Notes: generated by a model from the letters alone, not told the origin. Counted from the first letter of the stretch, positions 38,582 through 47,580 are shown. The stretch is 64,000 bases of DNA from Phenylobacterium sp. (GCF_013822795.1 NZ_PNLB01000024.1:1-64000), one strand, 5' to 3'. Made by a program: numbers and translations.

Positions 38582-39124
38582 TTGAGCGATCCGGACGAGG
38601 AGCTGCTGACGCGCGTGGGCGAAGGCGACCCGGCGGCGGTTCGTGCGCTCGTCGCTCGCAAGCTGCCGCGGCTGCTCGCCCTGGCGGGCCGGATGCTGAG
38701 CGATCCTGCCGAGGCCGAGGACGTGGCCCAGGAGACGTTTGTGCGGGCATGGAAGCAGGCGCCCAGCTGGCGTCCCGGCGGCGCGCGGTTCGACACCTGG
38801 CTACACCGCGTGGCGCTGAACCTCTGCTACGATCGGCTGCGCCGACGCCGCGAGGTGGTCACCGACAACCCGCCCGAACAGGCGGACGAGGGCCCGGCTC
38901 CCGATCGCGGCCTGGAGGCCAGAGATGTCGGCGACCGCGTCTCGGCGGCCATGCAGCGCCTGCCGGACAGGCAGCGGGAGGCGATCGTGCTGTGTCACTA
39001 CCAGGAGCTCTCGAACATCGAGGCGGCCGGCTTGATGGGCGTCAGCGTCGAGGCTCTGGAGAGTTTACTGGGGCGGGGGAGGCGCGCCTTGCGCGCGGCG
39101 TTGGCGGACATGGTGGGAGGTTAA
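38582..39124 (+). CDS. ECF sigma factor
   Basis: A 180-residue extracytoplasmic-function sigma factor. Region 2 lies at about 27-92 (DPAEAEDVAQETFVRAW; TWLHRVALNLCYDRLRRRR) and region 4 at about 120-172 (LPDRQREAIVLCHYQELSN; GVSVEALESLLGRGRRALR). The start is TTG 38582 behind GCGAGG, chosen because it gives the standard N-terminus. It is followed after 4 bp by a probable anti-sigma factor and then a periplasmic sensor, so the signal comes from the envelope. No convincing autoregulatory promoter could be assigned in the 129-bp upstream region. Confidence 0.94.
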   Translation: MSDPDEELLTRVGEGDPAAVRALVARKLPRLLALAGRMLSDPAEAEDVAQETFVRAWKQAPSWRPGGARFDTWLHRVALNLCYDRLRRRREVVTDNPPEQADEGPAPDRGLEARDVGDRVSAAMQRLPDRQREAIVLCHYQELSNIEAAGLMGVSVEALESLLGRGRRALRAALADMVGG

Positions 39125-39128
39125 TCGG

Positions 39129-39554
39129 ATGACCCACGAACGTTTCGAAATCCTGGCGCAGGCCTATGGTGGCGACATCGCCCGCTGGCCGACCGCGGAG
39201 CGTGACGCCGCGACGCTGCTGATGGCGGCCGAGCCGGAGTTTGCGCGCATCGTGCTGAGCGACGCGGGCGAGCTCGACGCCGCGCTCGATCTCTGGGCGC
39301 CGGTGGCGGTCTCTCCGGCGCTGCGCGACGCGGTGGCGGCCTCGGCCCCGACACCCCGGCGACGGTGGAGCCTGAACGCGTGGTTCATGCGCGCGGGCGT
39401 CGGCGCCGGCCTGGCCGCAGCCTGCGCGGCTGGCCTGGTGGTCGGGGTGATGCTGTCCGACGCGCCCCAGGCGCCGACGATGGACGACACGGTCAGCGCC
39501 GCGATCAGCAACTATGACGACTTGTCGGGGCTGGTGACGTTGGAGGGCGCATAG
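39129..39554 (+). CDS. Probable membrane anti-sigma factor
   Basis: A 141-residue single-pass membrane protein. The cytoplasmic N-terminal part (1-92) has a short helix-rich sigma-binding region (RFEILAQAYGGDIARWP). One membrane segment lies at about 96-115 and a 25-residue periplasmic tail follows. It directly follows the ECF sigma gene and is immediately followed by the periplasmic sensor gene. The position and topology fit an anti-sigma factor; no zinc (ZAS) motif is present. Confidence 0.8.
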   Translation: MTHERFEILAQAYGGDIARWPTAERDAATLLMAAEPEFARIVLSDAGELDAALDLWAPVAVSPALRDAVAASAPTPRRRWSLNAWFMRAGVGAGLAAACAAGLVVGVMLSDAPQAPTMDDTVSAAISNYDDLSGLVTLEGA

Positions 39555-40034
39555 ATGAGCCGCAAGACCCTGCTGATCGCGCTCTTCGCCTCGTTGTCGC
39601 TGAACCTGTTTCTGGTCGGCGCGGTGGCCGGCGGCCTGGTCGTCGGTCAGAAGGTGCGGGCCGAACGTCCGCACCCGGGCCAGCGTCCGAACCCGCCGCT
39701 GTGGCGGGCCGGCGACGCCTTGCCGCCCGACCGAGCGCAGGCCTATCGCCGCGCCCTGCGTGATCAGAGTCCTGAGGTGCGCGAGGCGATGCGCGCGGCC
39801 CGCGCCGCGCGAATGGAAGCCTGGCGCTCGATCGGGCAGGAGCCGTTCGATCCCGTCGCCACAAAGCGCCGGCTGGCCGGCATTCGCGCCCAGGAGGCCG
39901 ACGCTCGTGGTCAGATCGAAGAGGACATGATCGATTTCGCCGCCGGACTTTCGCCTGAGGAGCGGAAGGTCCTGGCCCAGGGCCTTACTCAGCGTCCGGG
40001 CGGGCCGCGGCCGTCGATGGAGAGGCCCCGCTAG
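39555..40034 (+). CDS. Periplasmic metal-sensor-like protein (CnrX/Spy type)
   Basis: A 159-residue protein with an N-terminal membrane anchor or signal (LLIALFASLSLNLFLVGAVAG) and a helical periplasmic part rich in Arg, Ala and Glu, with LPPDRAQAYRRALRDQSPEV and FAAGLSPEERKVLAQGL. This matches the heavy-metal-resistance sensor family that includes CnrX and is related to CpxP/Spy. It begins directly after the anti-sigma stop. With the two upstream genes it forms a CnrH-Y-X-like triad, although the metal or stress sensed is unknown. Few His, Cys or Met ligands are visible, which argues against a classical metal site. It shares CTAG with the pleC stop. Confidence 0.82.
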   Translation: MSRKTLLIALFASLSLNLFLVGAVAGGLVVGQKVRAERPHPGQRPNPPLWRAGDALPPDRAQAYRRALRDQSPEVREAMRAARAARMEAWRSIGQEPFDPVATKRRLAGIRAQEADARGQIEEDMIDFAAGLSPEERKVLAQGLTQRPGGPRPSMERPR

Positions 40035-42565
40035 GCGGCCGCGAAGCCGTCGACCGGCCGGCCGATTTCGCCTCGGCGGAGTGGAATAGTGAACGACACC
40101 ATCGTGCCTTCTCCAGGCGCGCTCTGCATGTCGAGCATGCCGCCGTGCATCTCGACCAGCGATTTGGTGAGCGCCAAGCCCAAGCCGGTGCCCTGGGTGG
40201 TCTTGGAATGCTGGCTTTCGACTTGCTCGAACGGCCGCGCCAGGCGCGCCAGGTCGTCCTGGGCGATGCCGATGCCGGTGTCCTGAACGCTGACGCGGAT
40301 GCTCTCGCCGGTCGGATCGCGCCGGCCCTCGCCGCGTACCGTCACCCGGCCGCCGCGAGGGGTGAACTTGATGGCGTTGGAGAGCAGGTTCAGCAGCACC
40401 TGCTTGACCGCCCGATAGTCGGCCTCGACCTCCGGCAAATGCGGAAAATCGATGGTGAGCGTCAGGCCGGCGGCCTCGGCGCGATTGCGCACCAGCCGCG
40501 CGGCGTCTTCAGCCACCTCTTCGAGCGCCAGCGGCTCGAGTTTCAGGTTCATCTTGCCGGCCTCGATCTTCGACATGTCGAGGATGTCGTTGATCAGCGC
40601 CAGCAGGTGCTGGCCCGATGACAAGATGTCTTGCGCATAGCCCTTGTAGCGGGGGTCGCCAAGCGTCCCAAACATCTCGCCGACCATGATCTCGGAGAAG
40701 CCGTTGATCGCGTTCAGCGGAGTACGCAGCTCGTGGCTCATATTGGCCAGGAACTCGCTCTTGGCCTTGTTGGCGCCCTCGGCGCGGACCTTCTCCATCT
40801 CGTACTTGCGCGCCAGTTCAGAGAGCTGCTCCTGGCTGCGCTCCAGGTTCTCCACCACCCGCTGCAACTGCTCCTCGTTCTGGCGGCGGGCCGCTTCCTG
40901 GGTCTTGATCGCGGTGATGTCCGCCGCGGTCATGACCAAGCCGCCTTCGGCCGTACGGCGTTCGGAGATCTGGATCCAACGGCCGTCGGCCAGCTCGGCC
41001 TCGCGCACGCCTTTGCGGCCGTCGGGGCTCGGGCCCTCTTGCTGGATCGCCAGTTGGGCGAAGCGGCTGACCTCCTCGCGCAGGGCCCCAGGCTTGAGCA
41101 GACGCGGCTCCAGCGAAAAGACATTGCGGAAGTTCTGGTTGCACAGCAGCAGGCGTCCGTTGCGGTCCCACAACACGAAGGCCTCGGAGACGCTCTCGAT
41201 GGCGTCGCGCAGCCGCCCCTCGGCGGCCTGGGCGCGGGCCTGGGCCATCCGCTCCTCGGTGACGTCAAGCGCCACGCCGATGATCCGCGAATAACCCTCA
41301 TGCTCTGGGCGGCCGAAAGCTTGGCCGCGAGCGTCGATCCAGATCGGCCGGCCGCCCTGCAACGACGGCACGCGGAACGACACGTCGAAACCGCCGTACG
41401 TCGCTGCGGTCGACAGCGCCTGGCGCACGCGCTCGCGATGGTCGGGCGAGACGCGGTCCAGCACCTCCTGGCCGCTGGCCACGCCGCCGCCGCCCCAGCC
41501 GAAGATTGCGCCGGTCACGTCGGACATGAACATCTGGTCGGTGGTCAGGTCCCATTCCCAGATCCCGCAGCGGGCGGCCTCGACCGCAAGGCGGAAGCGT
41601 TGTTCGGAATCGATGAAGGCCTGCTGGGCGTTCTCGATGCGGCGGCTCTGGTTGAGGAGCAGCAGGCCAAGGGCGAAGGCCACCACCAGCGGGGCGGTCA
41701 GCCAGGCAAGTTCGCGGCCGGCCGACAGGCCCTCCTGAGCGCTGGAAGAGGTCGCCGCAATGGTCAACAGCGCTCCGCCCATCGCCGGGCGGGCCACGAT
41801 GTCGAGGGGCGCGCCGTCGGGCTTAGCGCCCTTCAGCAGGCTGCCGGCGCGGCTCAGATCCGCGGCCGACACGCCAAAGCCCTGGCTGACGTCCAAGGCC
41901 TGCGACAGTCCGCCTCCGCCGAGCGCGGCGATGATCCGCCCGCTGGAGGCGGCGAGCGCCTGATCCGGCGCCAGGGCCGCGCCCAGCCGCGTGGGGTCGC
42001 CGATCACGACGACGCGGCGCCGGCCCTTTGGAGTCATCGCCTCGATCGAGGCGGCCAGCGCCGGAGCGGGTTGGGCCGAGCCGCCGAACCAGATCGCATC
42101 CTTGCCGCGCTCGATCTCGCTAAGGAGCGCACGCCAGTCGACCCCCGGGGCCTTGCCGGCCAGGGCGATCACACCCTGGTCGTCGAGGACCGCGACCGCG
42201 GTCGCCGCGCCCGCAGCGGCGGTCAGGCCGGTCTCGGCGGCGTCCAGCGGCGGGGCCGCCTCGCGCTGCAGAATTTCGCGTGCGGCCAGCAGGCCGCCGC
42301 GTAGGGATGCGCCTTCGGTCTCGATGCGCCCTGCCAACGCCTCGGCGCGGCCGGGGAGGGCGGCGTTTTCAAGCGCCTGGGCCTGGGGCTCGCGGCTGAT
42401 CCGCACGACCGCCACGGCCGTATAGACCGCCAGCAGCAACAGGGTCGACAGGATGGCGACACGCACGAAGCCCTGGTGCGCGAGCAGCCGCGATCCTGGC
42501 GCCGGGGCTTCGCGCAGGCGGCCGGGCCGACCTTCGGCCTTGTCCTTGCCCCCGCGTTTGGCCAA
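40031..42565 (-). CDS. pleC: PleC-type polar histidine kinase/phosphatase
   Basis: The 844-residue protein is very close in length and architecture to C. crescentus PleC (about 842 residues, phosphorylated at His610). A membrane segment lies at about 33-55, a long periplasmic domain at 56-285, and a second membrane segment at 287-305. Two PAS domains follow (about 320-440 and 450-555), then a coiled coil. HisKA has H611 in ANMSHELRTPLN, then FSEIM and LDMSKIEAGKM. The ATPase domain ends the protein (LSNAIKFTPRGG; DTGIGI; GTGLGLAL). PleC acts mainly as the DivK and PleD phosphatase at the swarmer pole and controls polar development. It converges on the ECF triad and lies downstream of a response regulator gene. 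Confidence 0.9.
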   Translation of the reverse strand: MAKRGGKDKAEGRPGRLREAPAPGSRLLAHQGFVRVAILSTLLLLAVYTAVAVVRISREPQAQALENAALPGRAEALAGRIETEGASLRGGLLAAREILQREAAPPLDAAETGLTAAAGAATAVAVLDDQGVIALAGKAPGVDWRALLSEIERGKDAIWFGGSAQPAPALAASIEAMTPKGRRRVVVIGDPTRLGAALAPDQALAASSGRIIAALGGGGLSQALDVSQGFGVSAADLSRAGSLLKGAKPDGAPLDIVARPAMGGALLTIAATSSSAQEGLSAGRELAWLTAPLVVAFALGLLLLNQSRRIENAQQAFIDSEQRFRLAVEAARCGIWEWDLTTDQMFMSDVTGAIFGWGGGGVASGQEVLDRVSPDHRERVRQALSTAATYGGFDVSFRVPSLQGGRPIWIDARGQAFGRPEHEGYSRIIGVALDVTEERMAQARAQAAEGRLRDAIESVSEAFVLWDRNGRLLLCNQNFRNVFSLEPRLLKPGALREEVSRFAQLAIQQEGPSPDGRKGVREAELADGRWIQISERRTAEGGLVMTAADITAIKTQEAARRQNEEQLQRVVENLERSQEQLSELARKYEMEKVRAEGANKAKSEFLANMSHELRTPLNAINGFSEIMVGEMFGTLGDPRYKGYAQDILSSGQHLLALINDILDMSKIEAGKMNLKLEPLALEEVAEDAARLVRNRAEAAGLTLTIDFPHLPEVEADYRAVKQVLLNLLSNAIKFTPRGGRVTVRGEGRRDPTGESIRVSVQDTGIGIAQDDLARLARPFEQVESQHSKTTQGTGLGLALTKSLVEMHGGMLDMQSAPGEGTMVSFTIPLRRGEIGRPVDGFAAA

Positions 42566-42589
42566 AGCCCAGCCGCTCCTCTGCGCGCC

Positions 42590-42610
42590 GATTCACCTTG
42601 GCGACGAGTC
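42590..42610. promoter_or_regulatory. Two GANTC (CcrM-type) sites upstream of pleC
   Basis: GATTC at 42590-42594 and GAGTC at 42606-42610 lie 25-45 bp before the pleC start, a place where methylation could affect transcription. Function is inferred from Caulobacter biology. Confidence 0.35.
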
Positions 42611-42654
42611 TACGCAAGCAGGCAGGTCGCGTCACGGGCCGTCTAGCTTAACAA

Positions 42655-43155
42655 CTAGGGTTTTGCGCGCCGATCGGATCGACGTTCGAGACCTGTGTAT
42701 TTCGGGTCATCGTGCCGTCGGCGATCCGGACCGAAATAGGTCTCGCTGCGGACGAAGGGGCGGCTTTTGTCGATCACCCAGGCGATCCGCTTGAGCAGGT
42801 CCGCCGGCGTAATCGGCTTGACGCAGAACTCGTTCACGCCGGCGTCGCGGGCCGCCATGATGCGGGAGCGATCCGCATGGCCGGTCAGCAGGATGATCGG
42901 GGTGTAGGGCGCTGGGCTCTCGGGCGCGGTCCGTAGCCAACGCGCGAAGTCCACGCCTTCCTCGGCGCCCAGCATGTAGTCGAGGATGACGATGTCGCTG
43001 GGCGCAGCGCGCATCTGAGCCTTGGCCGCGGCGATGGTTTGGGCGTCGTCGAGCCGGCTGGCGCCGAAGCCGCGAAGCATCGCCTTCACCAGGTTGACGG
43101 CGTGGGTGCTGTCGTCAACGACCAGGAACCGCAGTCGGTGAAGGGGCATGGACAT
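42655..43155 (-). CDS. Receiver-only response regulator
   Basis: A 166-residue protein consisting of one receiver domain (8-130) and a charged tail. The acidic residues are D14 and D15, the phosphoacceptor is D59 in VILDYMLG, then T91 and K113. The tail has YFGPDRRRHDD and GLERRSDRR, seen in many alphaproteobacterial CheY-like regulators. It carries no DNA-binding output. The gene lies 89 bp upstream of pleC on the same strand, so it may be co-transcribed with the kinase. DivK is the known PleC partner; this protein has the long tail and is not typical DivK. Confidence 0.88.
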   Translation of the reverse strand: MSMPLHRLRFLVVDDSTHAVNLVKAMLRGFGASRLDDAQTIAAAKAQMRAAPSDIVILDYMLGAEEGVDFARWLRTAPESPAPYTPIILLTGHADRSRIMAARDAGVNEFCVKPITPADLLKRIAWVIDKSRPFVRSETYFGPDRRRHDDPKYTGLERRSDRRAKP

Positions 43156-43238
43156 GCCGCGCGCTCCAGGCTTGTCCCCGACGTTCCGGAACTAACGTAA
43201 ACATTCCGTGCGCCGCGTGCGCCGGGGACAGCTGGGCG

Positions 43239-45866
43239 CTAGTCGGCCAGGGCCTTGCTCGCCAGCTCGTAGACGTTCTTTGATAGTCCCTCGGTCGCGG
43301 CGATGCGCGCCAGTTGCTCCTTCATCAGCGCGCCCAACTCGGGCTTGTAGCGCCGCCAGCCGCCGAGCGGCTCGACCAGACGCGCGGCGGTCATCGGATT
43401 GAAGCCGTCGACGGCCAAAATCTGGTCGGCCAGGAACCGGTATCCCGCCCCGCTCGGATCGTGGAACCGGGCCGGGTTGAAGTTGGCGAAGGTCGAGACC
43501 AGCGCCCGCAGGCGGTTGGGATTCTTCTGGTCGAAGGCCGGATGCGCGGTCAGCCCCATGACGCGGCCGAGGGCGGATTCGTCCGGGTCTCGGGCCTGGA
43601 GGGCGAACCACTTGTCGATCACCAGCGGCTCGGACTTCCAGCGCTCGAAGAAGTCGGCGAGGGCGCTCTCGTAGGGTTCGCCGCCGACCAGCATCAGCGC
43701 CGACAGGCCGCCGATCGCATCGGTCATGTTGGCGGCCGCGCGGTAGTGGCCGTCCGCCAGCTCGCCGATCTCGGCGCGAGGATTGGCCGCCATTAGGTCG
43801 AGGGCCGCGTTGCGCAGCGCCCGGCGTCCGGCGCTCGCTGCATCCGGCGAGAACTCGGCGAGCTCCTGCAGCCCGATGTGCAGCCGCTTGAGGTCGTCAG
43901 TCAGGTGCAGGGCCAGGCGTGTCCGTAGGGCTTCGCGCGCCTCGTGGATGGCGGCCGGGTCGGCCGGTTGGATGGCCAGGGCCAGGTCGGATTCGCTCGG
44001 CAGCGAAAGCAGCAGCGCCTTGAAGGCTGGGTCCGAGGCTTGGTCGGACAGCGCCCGGCCGAGCGCCTCGGCGAAGCGTTCCTCGCCAACTTCGTCCGGC
44101 GCGCCCTTAGCCCGGGCTATGATGAGGGCGCGGGCCAGTTCCTGACCGGACTCCCAGCGATTGAATAGGTCGGGATCGCCAGCGAGCTGCACGTAACGGT
44201 CGGCCGCGCGCGCGTCGGTCCGCAGGGTTACTGGCGATGAGAACCCGCGCAAGGCTGAGACCACCGGCGCGGCGTCGACGCCGGTCAGGGTGACGGACTT
44301 GGCGGCGCCGTCGAGCACGACCAGCGTCTCGTCCACCGCGCGGCCGTCGCGTTCGAAAGCCAGCGTGCGGCCCTCGGCGTCGAGCAGGCCGATGATCACC
44401 GGCACTGGCAGCGGCCGCTTGTCCGGCTGCCCGGGCGTGGGCGGAGTGGTCTGCGACAGATCGAGGGTCAGCGTCCGGGCCTCGGCGTCGTAGCTGTGGG
44501 CCAGCGACACCTTCGGCGTGCCCGCCTGTTCGTACCAGGCGAAGAAGTCGGTGAGGTCCTGGCCGCTGACCTCGGCGAAGCAGCGGATAAACTCCTCGAC
44601 CGTGGTGGCGTGACCGTCCCAGCGCTCGAAGTAGAGATCCATGCCTTGCCGGAAGGCCTCGGCCCCGATCAGGGTCTTGAGCATCCGGATGACCTCGGCG
44701 CCCTTCTCGTAGATCGTCGCGGTGTAGAAGTTGTCGATCTTCATGTAGCTGGACGGCCGCACGGGGTGGGCCAGCGGTCCCTGGTCCTCGGGGAACTGGC
44801 GCGCGCGCAGCGCCTTGACGTCCTTGATCCGTTGGACCGCGTGGCCGCGCATGTCGGCCGAGAAGCTCTGGTCGCGGAAGACGGTCAGGCCTTCTTTCAG
44901 GCAGAGCTGGAACCAGTCGCGGCAGGTGATCCGGTCGCCCGTCCAGTTGTGGAAGTACTCGTGGGCGACGACGCTCTCGATGCGCTCGTAGTCGAGGTCG
45001 GTGGCGGTCGCCGGGTCAGCCAGAAGCAGCGAGGAGTTGAAGATGTTCAACCCCTTGTTCTCCATGGCCCCGAAGTTGAAGTCGCGCACGGCGACGATCA
45101 TGAAGAGGTCCAGGTCGTACTCGCGGCCGAAGGCTTCCTCGTCCCACTTCATCGAGCGCTTGAGCGCGTCCATGGCGTAAGCGGCGCGCGGCGCCATGCC
45201 GGTGTCGACGAAGATGCGCAGGTCGACGGTGCGGCCCGTCATGGTGACCAGCTTGTCTTCCAGCACGTCCAGCTCGCCGCCGACCAGGGCGAACAGATAG
45301 GCCGGCTTGGGGAACGGGTCGTTCCAGACCGCGAAGTGCCGCTCGCCCGGCAGCTCGCCGGCCTCCAGCAGGTTGCCGTTCGACAGCAGGTGGCGGAACG
45401 ACTTGTCGGCCACGATGCGCACGGTGAAGCGCGACAGCACGTCAGGCCGATCGGGATACCAGGTGATCTTGCGGAAGCCCTCGGCCTCGCATTGGGTGCA
45501 GAAGCGGCCGCCGGACATGTAGAGGCCCTCGAGGGCCTTGTTGTTCTCCGGATCGATCTCGACCTCGGTCTCTAGCACGAACGCGTCGGGCACGTTCGGA
45601 ACAGTCAGGAACTCGGCGTCGATCGTGCGCTCGCCCTCGGCCAGGACACGGCCATCCAGCGCCACCGAGACCGGCTTCAGCCGCTCGCCGTTCAGCACCA
45701 GCGGGTCGGCGTGATCGCCGTTGCGCCGGATGCTCAGGCGGGCCTTCACGCGCGTCGTGTTCGGCGCGAGGTCGAAATCGAGGCGGACCTCGTCGATGAG
45801 GAAGGCGGGCGGGGTGTAGTCGGCGAGCCGGATCGCCTGAGGCGTTTCTGTGCGCATGAGGCGCAT
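43239..45866 (-). CDS. pepN: Aminopeptidase N
   Basis: The 875-residue protein is an M1 metallo-aminopeptidase. The substrate-binding GAMEN motif lies at 266-270 and the zinc site HEYFH at 302-306 with the distal glutamate E325. The C-terminal domain is typical of bacterial PepN. It removes N-terminal residues from peptides in the cytoplasm. No signal peptide is present. The start at 45866 has an alternative Met three codons later. It lies 84 bp from the receiver-only regulator start on the same strand, transcribed toward it. Confidence 0.95.
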   Translation of the reverse strand: MRLMRTETPQAIRLADYTPPAFLIDEVRLDFDLAPNTTRVKARLSIRRNGDHADPLVLNGERLKPVSVALDGRVLAEGERTIDAEFLTVPNVPDAFVLETEVEIDPENNKALEGLYMSGGRFCTQCEAEGFRKITWYPDRPDVLSRFTVRIVADKSFRHLLSNGNLLEAGELPGERHFAVWNDPFPKPAYLFALVGGELDVLEDKLVTMTGRTVDLRIFVDTGMAPRAAYAMDALKRSMKWDEEAFGREYDLDLFMIVAVRDFNFGAMENKGLNIFNSSLLLADPATATDLDYERIESVVAHEYFHNWTGDRITCRDWFQLCLKEGLTVFRDQSFSADMRGHAVQRIKDVKALRARQFPEDQGPLAHPVRPSSYMKIDNFYTATIYEKGAEVIRMLKTLIGAEAFRQGMDLYFERWDGHATTVEEFIRCFAEVSGQDLTDFFAWYEQAGTPKVSLAHSYDAEARTLTLDLSQTTPPTPGQPDKRPLPVPVIIGLLDAEGRTLAFERDGRAVDETLVVLDGAAKSVTLTGVDAAPVVSALRGFSSPVTLRTDARAADRYVQLAGDPDLFNRWESGQELARALIIARAKGAPDEVGEERFAEALGRALSDQASDPAFKALLLSLPSESDLALAIQPADPAAIHEAREALRTRLALHLTDDLKRLHIGLQELAEFSPDAASAGRRALRNAALDLMAANPRAEIGELADGHYRAAANMTDAIGGLSALMLVGGEPYESALADFFERWKSEPLVIDKWFALQARDPDESALGRVMGLTAHPAFDQKNPNRLRALVSTFANFNPARFHDPSGAGYRFLADQILAVDGFNPMTAARLVEPLGGWRRYKPELGALMKEQLARIAATEGLSKNVYELASKALAD

Positions 45867-45902
45867 TTAGCCATGCCCCGCGCGGTCCGCCAGTGTGCCG
45901 AT

Positions 45903-45916
45903 TTGAGGTCGGTCAA
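45903..45916 (+). promoter_or_regulatory. FNR/FixK-like half-conserved box
   Basis: TTGA-N6-TCAA, the outer frame of the FNR/FixK consensus TTGAT-N4-ATCAA, lies 66-79 bp before the ompW start. The inner bases (G and G) do not match. OmpW-type genes are oxygen-regulated in several bacteria. Confidence 0.35.
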
Positions 45917-45981
45917 GGCGCAGCCGTCTGATCGGCGGGATGTCTCCATCTGTAATAGCCATAAGAGAAATGGGGATATTC

Positions 45982-46629
45982 ATGACGACCGCTCGCTTCG
46001 CCCTGGTCCTGGGCGCCGCCCTCGCCATCGCCGCACCCGCCGCCGCTCAAGACTTCCGTCCGAAGGAAAAGGGGCTGTTGATGCTGAACGCCCGCATCAG
46101 CGGCGTGCTGACCGATGCGGAGGATCCGATCCTGACCGCCGGCGGCGTCGACAGCGGCCTGAAGGCGAAGGTCGGGGACGACGTGATGCCGACGCTCGGC
46201 CTGACCTACTTCCTGACTGATAACCTGGCCATCGAAGCCATCGCCGGGACCACCCAGCACGAGGTCAAGGCGGTCGGCCCGGGCACCGACGTCACGGTGC
46301 ACGAGACCTGGGTGCTGCCGCCGGTCGTCTCGCTGCAGTACCACTTCGCGCCGCAGGCCAAGGTCAGCCCCTATGTCGGCGCCGGGATCAACTACATGAT
46401 CTTCTACGGCGGCGAGGACCAGAACGGCTTCAAGGTCGATATCGACGACGGCTTCGGCTACGCGTTGCAGGCTGGCGTCGACGTCGCGCTGCAGGGGCCG
46501 TGGAGCGCCAACCTGGACGTCAAGAAGGTGTTTTTCGAGACCGACGCGACGGTCAACGGCGGCGCGCTCAAGAGCAAGGTGAAGCTCGCCCCCTGGGTCG
46601 TCTCGGCCGGGATTGGCTACAAGTTCTAG
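45982..46629 (+). CDS. ompW: OmpW-family outer membrane protein
   Basis: The 215-residue protein is an eight-stranded outer membrane barrel of the OmpW family. The signal peptide is MTTARFALVLGAALAIAAPAAAQ, so ATG 45982 is preferred over the in-frame ATG at 45940. Family features are LPTLGLTYFLTDNLAIEAIAGTT (residues about 70-90), the SPYVGAGINYMIF strand and the C-terminal WVVSAGIGYKF ending in an aromatic residue, required for barrel assembly. OmpW proteins form narrow hydrophobic channels. An FNR/FixK-like half-conserved site lies upstream. Confidence 0.94.
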   Translation: MTTARFALVLGAALAIAAPAAAQDFRPKEKGLLMLNARISGVLTDAEDPILTAGGVDSGLKAKVGDDVMPTLGLTYFLTDNLAIEAIAGTTQHEVKAVGPGTDVTVHETWVLPPVVSLQYHFAPQAKVSPYVGAGINYMIFYGGEDQNGFKVDIDDGFGYALQAGVDVALQGPWSANLDVKKVFFETDATVNGGALKSKVKLAPWVVSAGIGYKF

Positions 46630-46961
46630 TCGTCTAGCGACGGGATTGCGCAAGCTCGGCCTTCGAAGGGATGTCGGGCTTGCGATCGTCGCGCGCCGCC
46701 GCTTTTCAGTCGGGCATAGGGCATTTGCACTATTGAGGGGCGCGCAGGCGGCCGGCAATACTGTTTGCGAACAAGCAATGTGCTTACTTGCTCAGGCAGG
46801 GTCAGTTGCTGGTTTGCGGAATTCGGACGCGGCGTCTCAGACGACGCGGGTTGGCGTCGCGCCGGATCACCGACAGGGATGGGGTCGTGTCGGGGGACGC
46901 GGCCCCTCCCGAATTTCAGGGACGTCGTCCTGGCGCACTGCCTGTCCCCGAGGATTTGCGC
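46630..46961. other. 332-bp stretch without a gene
   Basis: This gap lies between ompW and the convergent conserved hypothetical gene. Short frames have no coding character. It holds a weak 7-bp stem (CGCAAGC at 46649-46655 pairing with GCTTGCG at 46678-46684) that may be part of an ompW terminator, and an 11-bp dyad CGTCT-C-AGACG near 46840. No tRNA-like cloverleaf is evident. Confidence 0.5.
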
Positions 46962-47531
46962 TTAGGCCACGGCCGCCCTGGCGGGAGTCGGACTCGCCGT
47001 CGGTGCTTCCCGGAAGTGCCGGTCCAGCTTGGCGATCTCCTCGGCGATGCGCTGCAGTTCAGGCGGCGCATCGCCGGCGCTCTCGTCGACTAGGCGCACC
47101 ACCTCGCGGGCCAGCGCCAGCAGATGCGGCGCGCGGGCGATCAGCCGCGCCTGGAACTCGATCTTGTGCGGGTCACGGTCGTACTCAGCCCCGGGCACCC
47201 GCCATCCGCCCCAGTCGGCCGCATCGGTCACGACCACCGGATAGGTCCCGGGATAGGGGTGGTGGCTGGCGTCTTCCTCGGTCTGCCACTTGTTGCGGGC
47301 GCGCATCAGCCGCCACGGCGGGGTCCCGGCGCCCAGCGCTTCGGCGCCGCTTTCCTGTTCGGGCCGCAGTTCATGTGCCTGGAACTCGCGACCCAGACCG
47401 ACGTCGTAGGACACCCGCACCGGCTCATCGAAGCCCTTGGCCCAGACCGGCACGATCTGCTCGATCATCGCCCAGACGCCGACGCTCTCGACCCAGACTT
47501 TCTGGTTACGTTGGTAGATCGCCTTGGCCAT
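46962..47531 (-). CDS. Conserved hypothetical protein
   Basis: A 189-residue protein starting AKAIYQRNQKVWVESVGVW. The N-terminal part (1-60) looks like a small beta domain. The middle has WRLMRARNKW and HHPYPGTYPVV, and residues 120-180 are helical. I do not recognise a characterised family, although proteins of this look are common in Caulobacteraceae. It has no signal peptide. It diverges from the acyl-CoA dehydrogenase genes across 143 bp. Confidence 0.75.
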   Translation of the reverse strand: MAKAIYQRNQKVWVESVGVWAMIEQIVPVWAKGFDEPVRVSYDVGLGREFQAHELRPEQESGAEALGAGTPPWRLMRARNKWQTEEDASHHPYPGTYPVVVTDAADWGGWRVPGAEYDRDPHKIEFQARLIARAPHLLALAREVVRLVDESAGDAPPELQRIAEEIAKLDRHFREAPTASPTPARAAVA

Positions 47532-47580
47532 GCGCGCCTTCCGGAGCTCTTGTTCAGCCGGCCATAAAACCCTGAATTTC

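Noticed and set aside
40631..42304. 557-codon open frame antisense to pleC
   Set aside because: The pleC reading has all expected domains; this frame has shadow composition.
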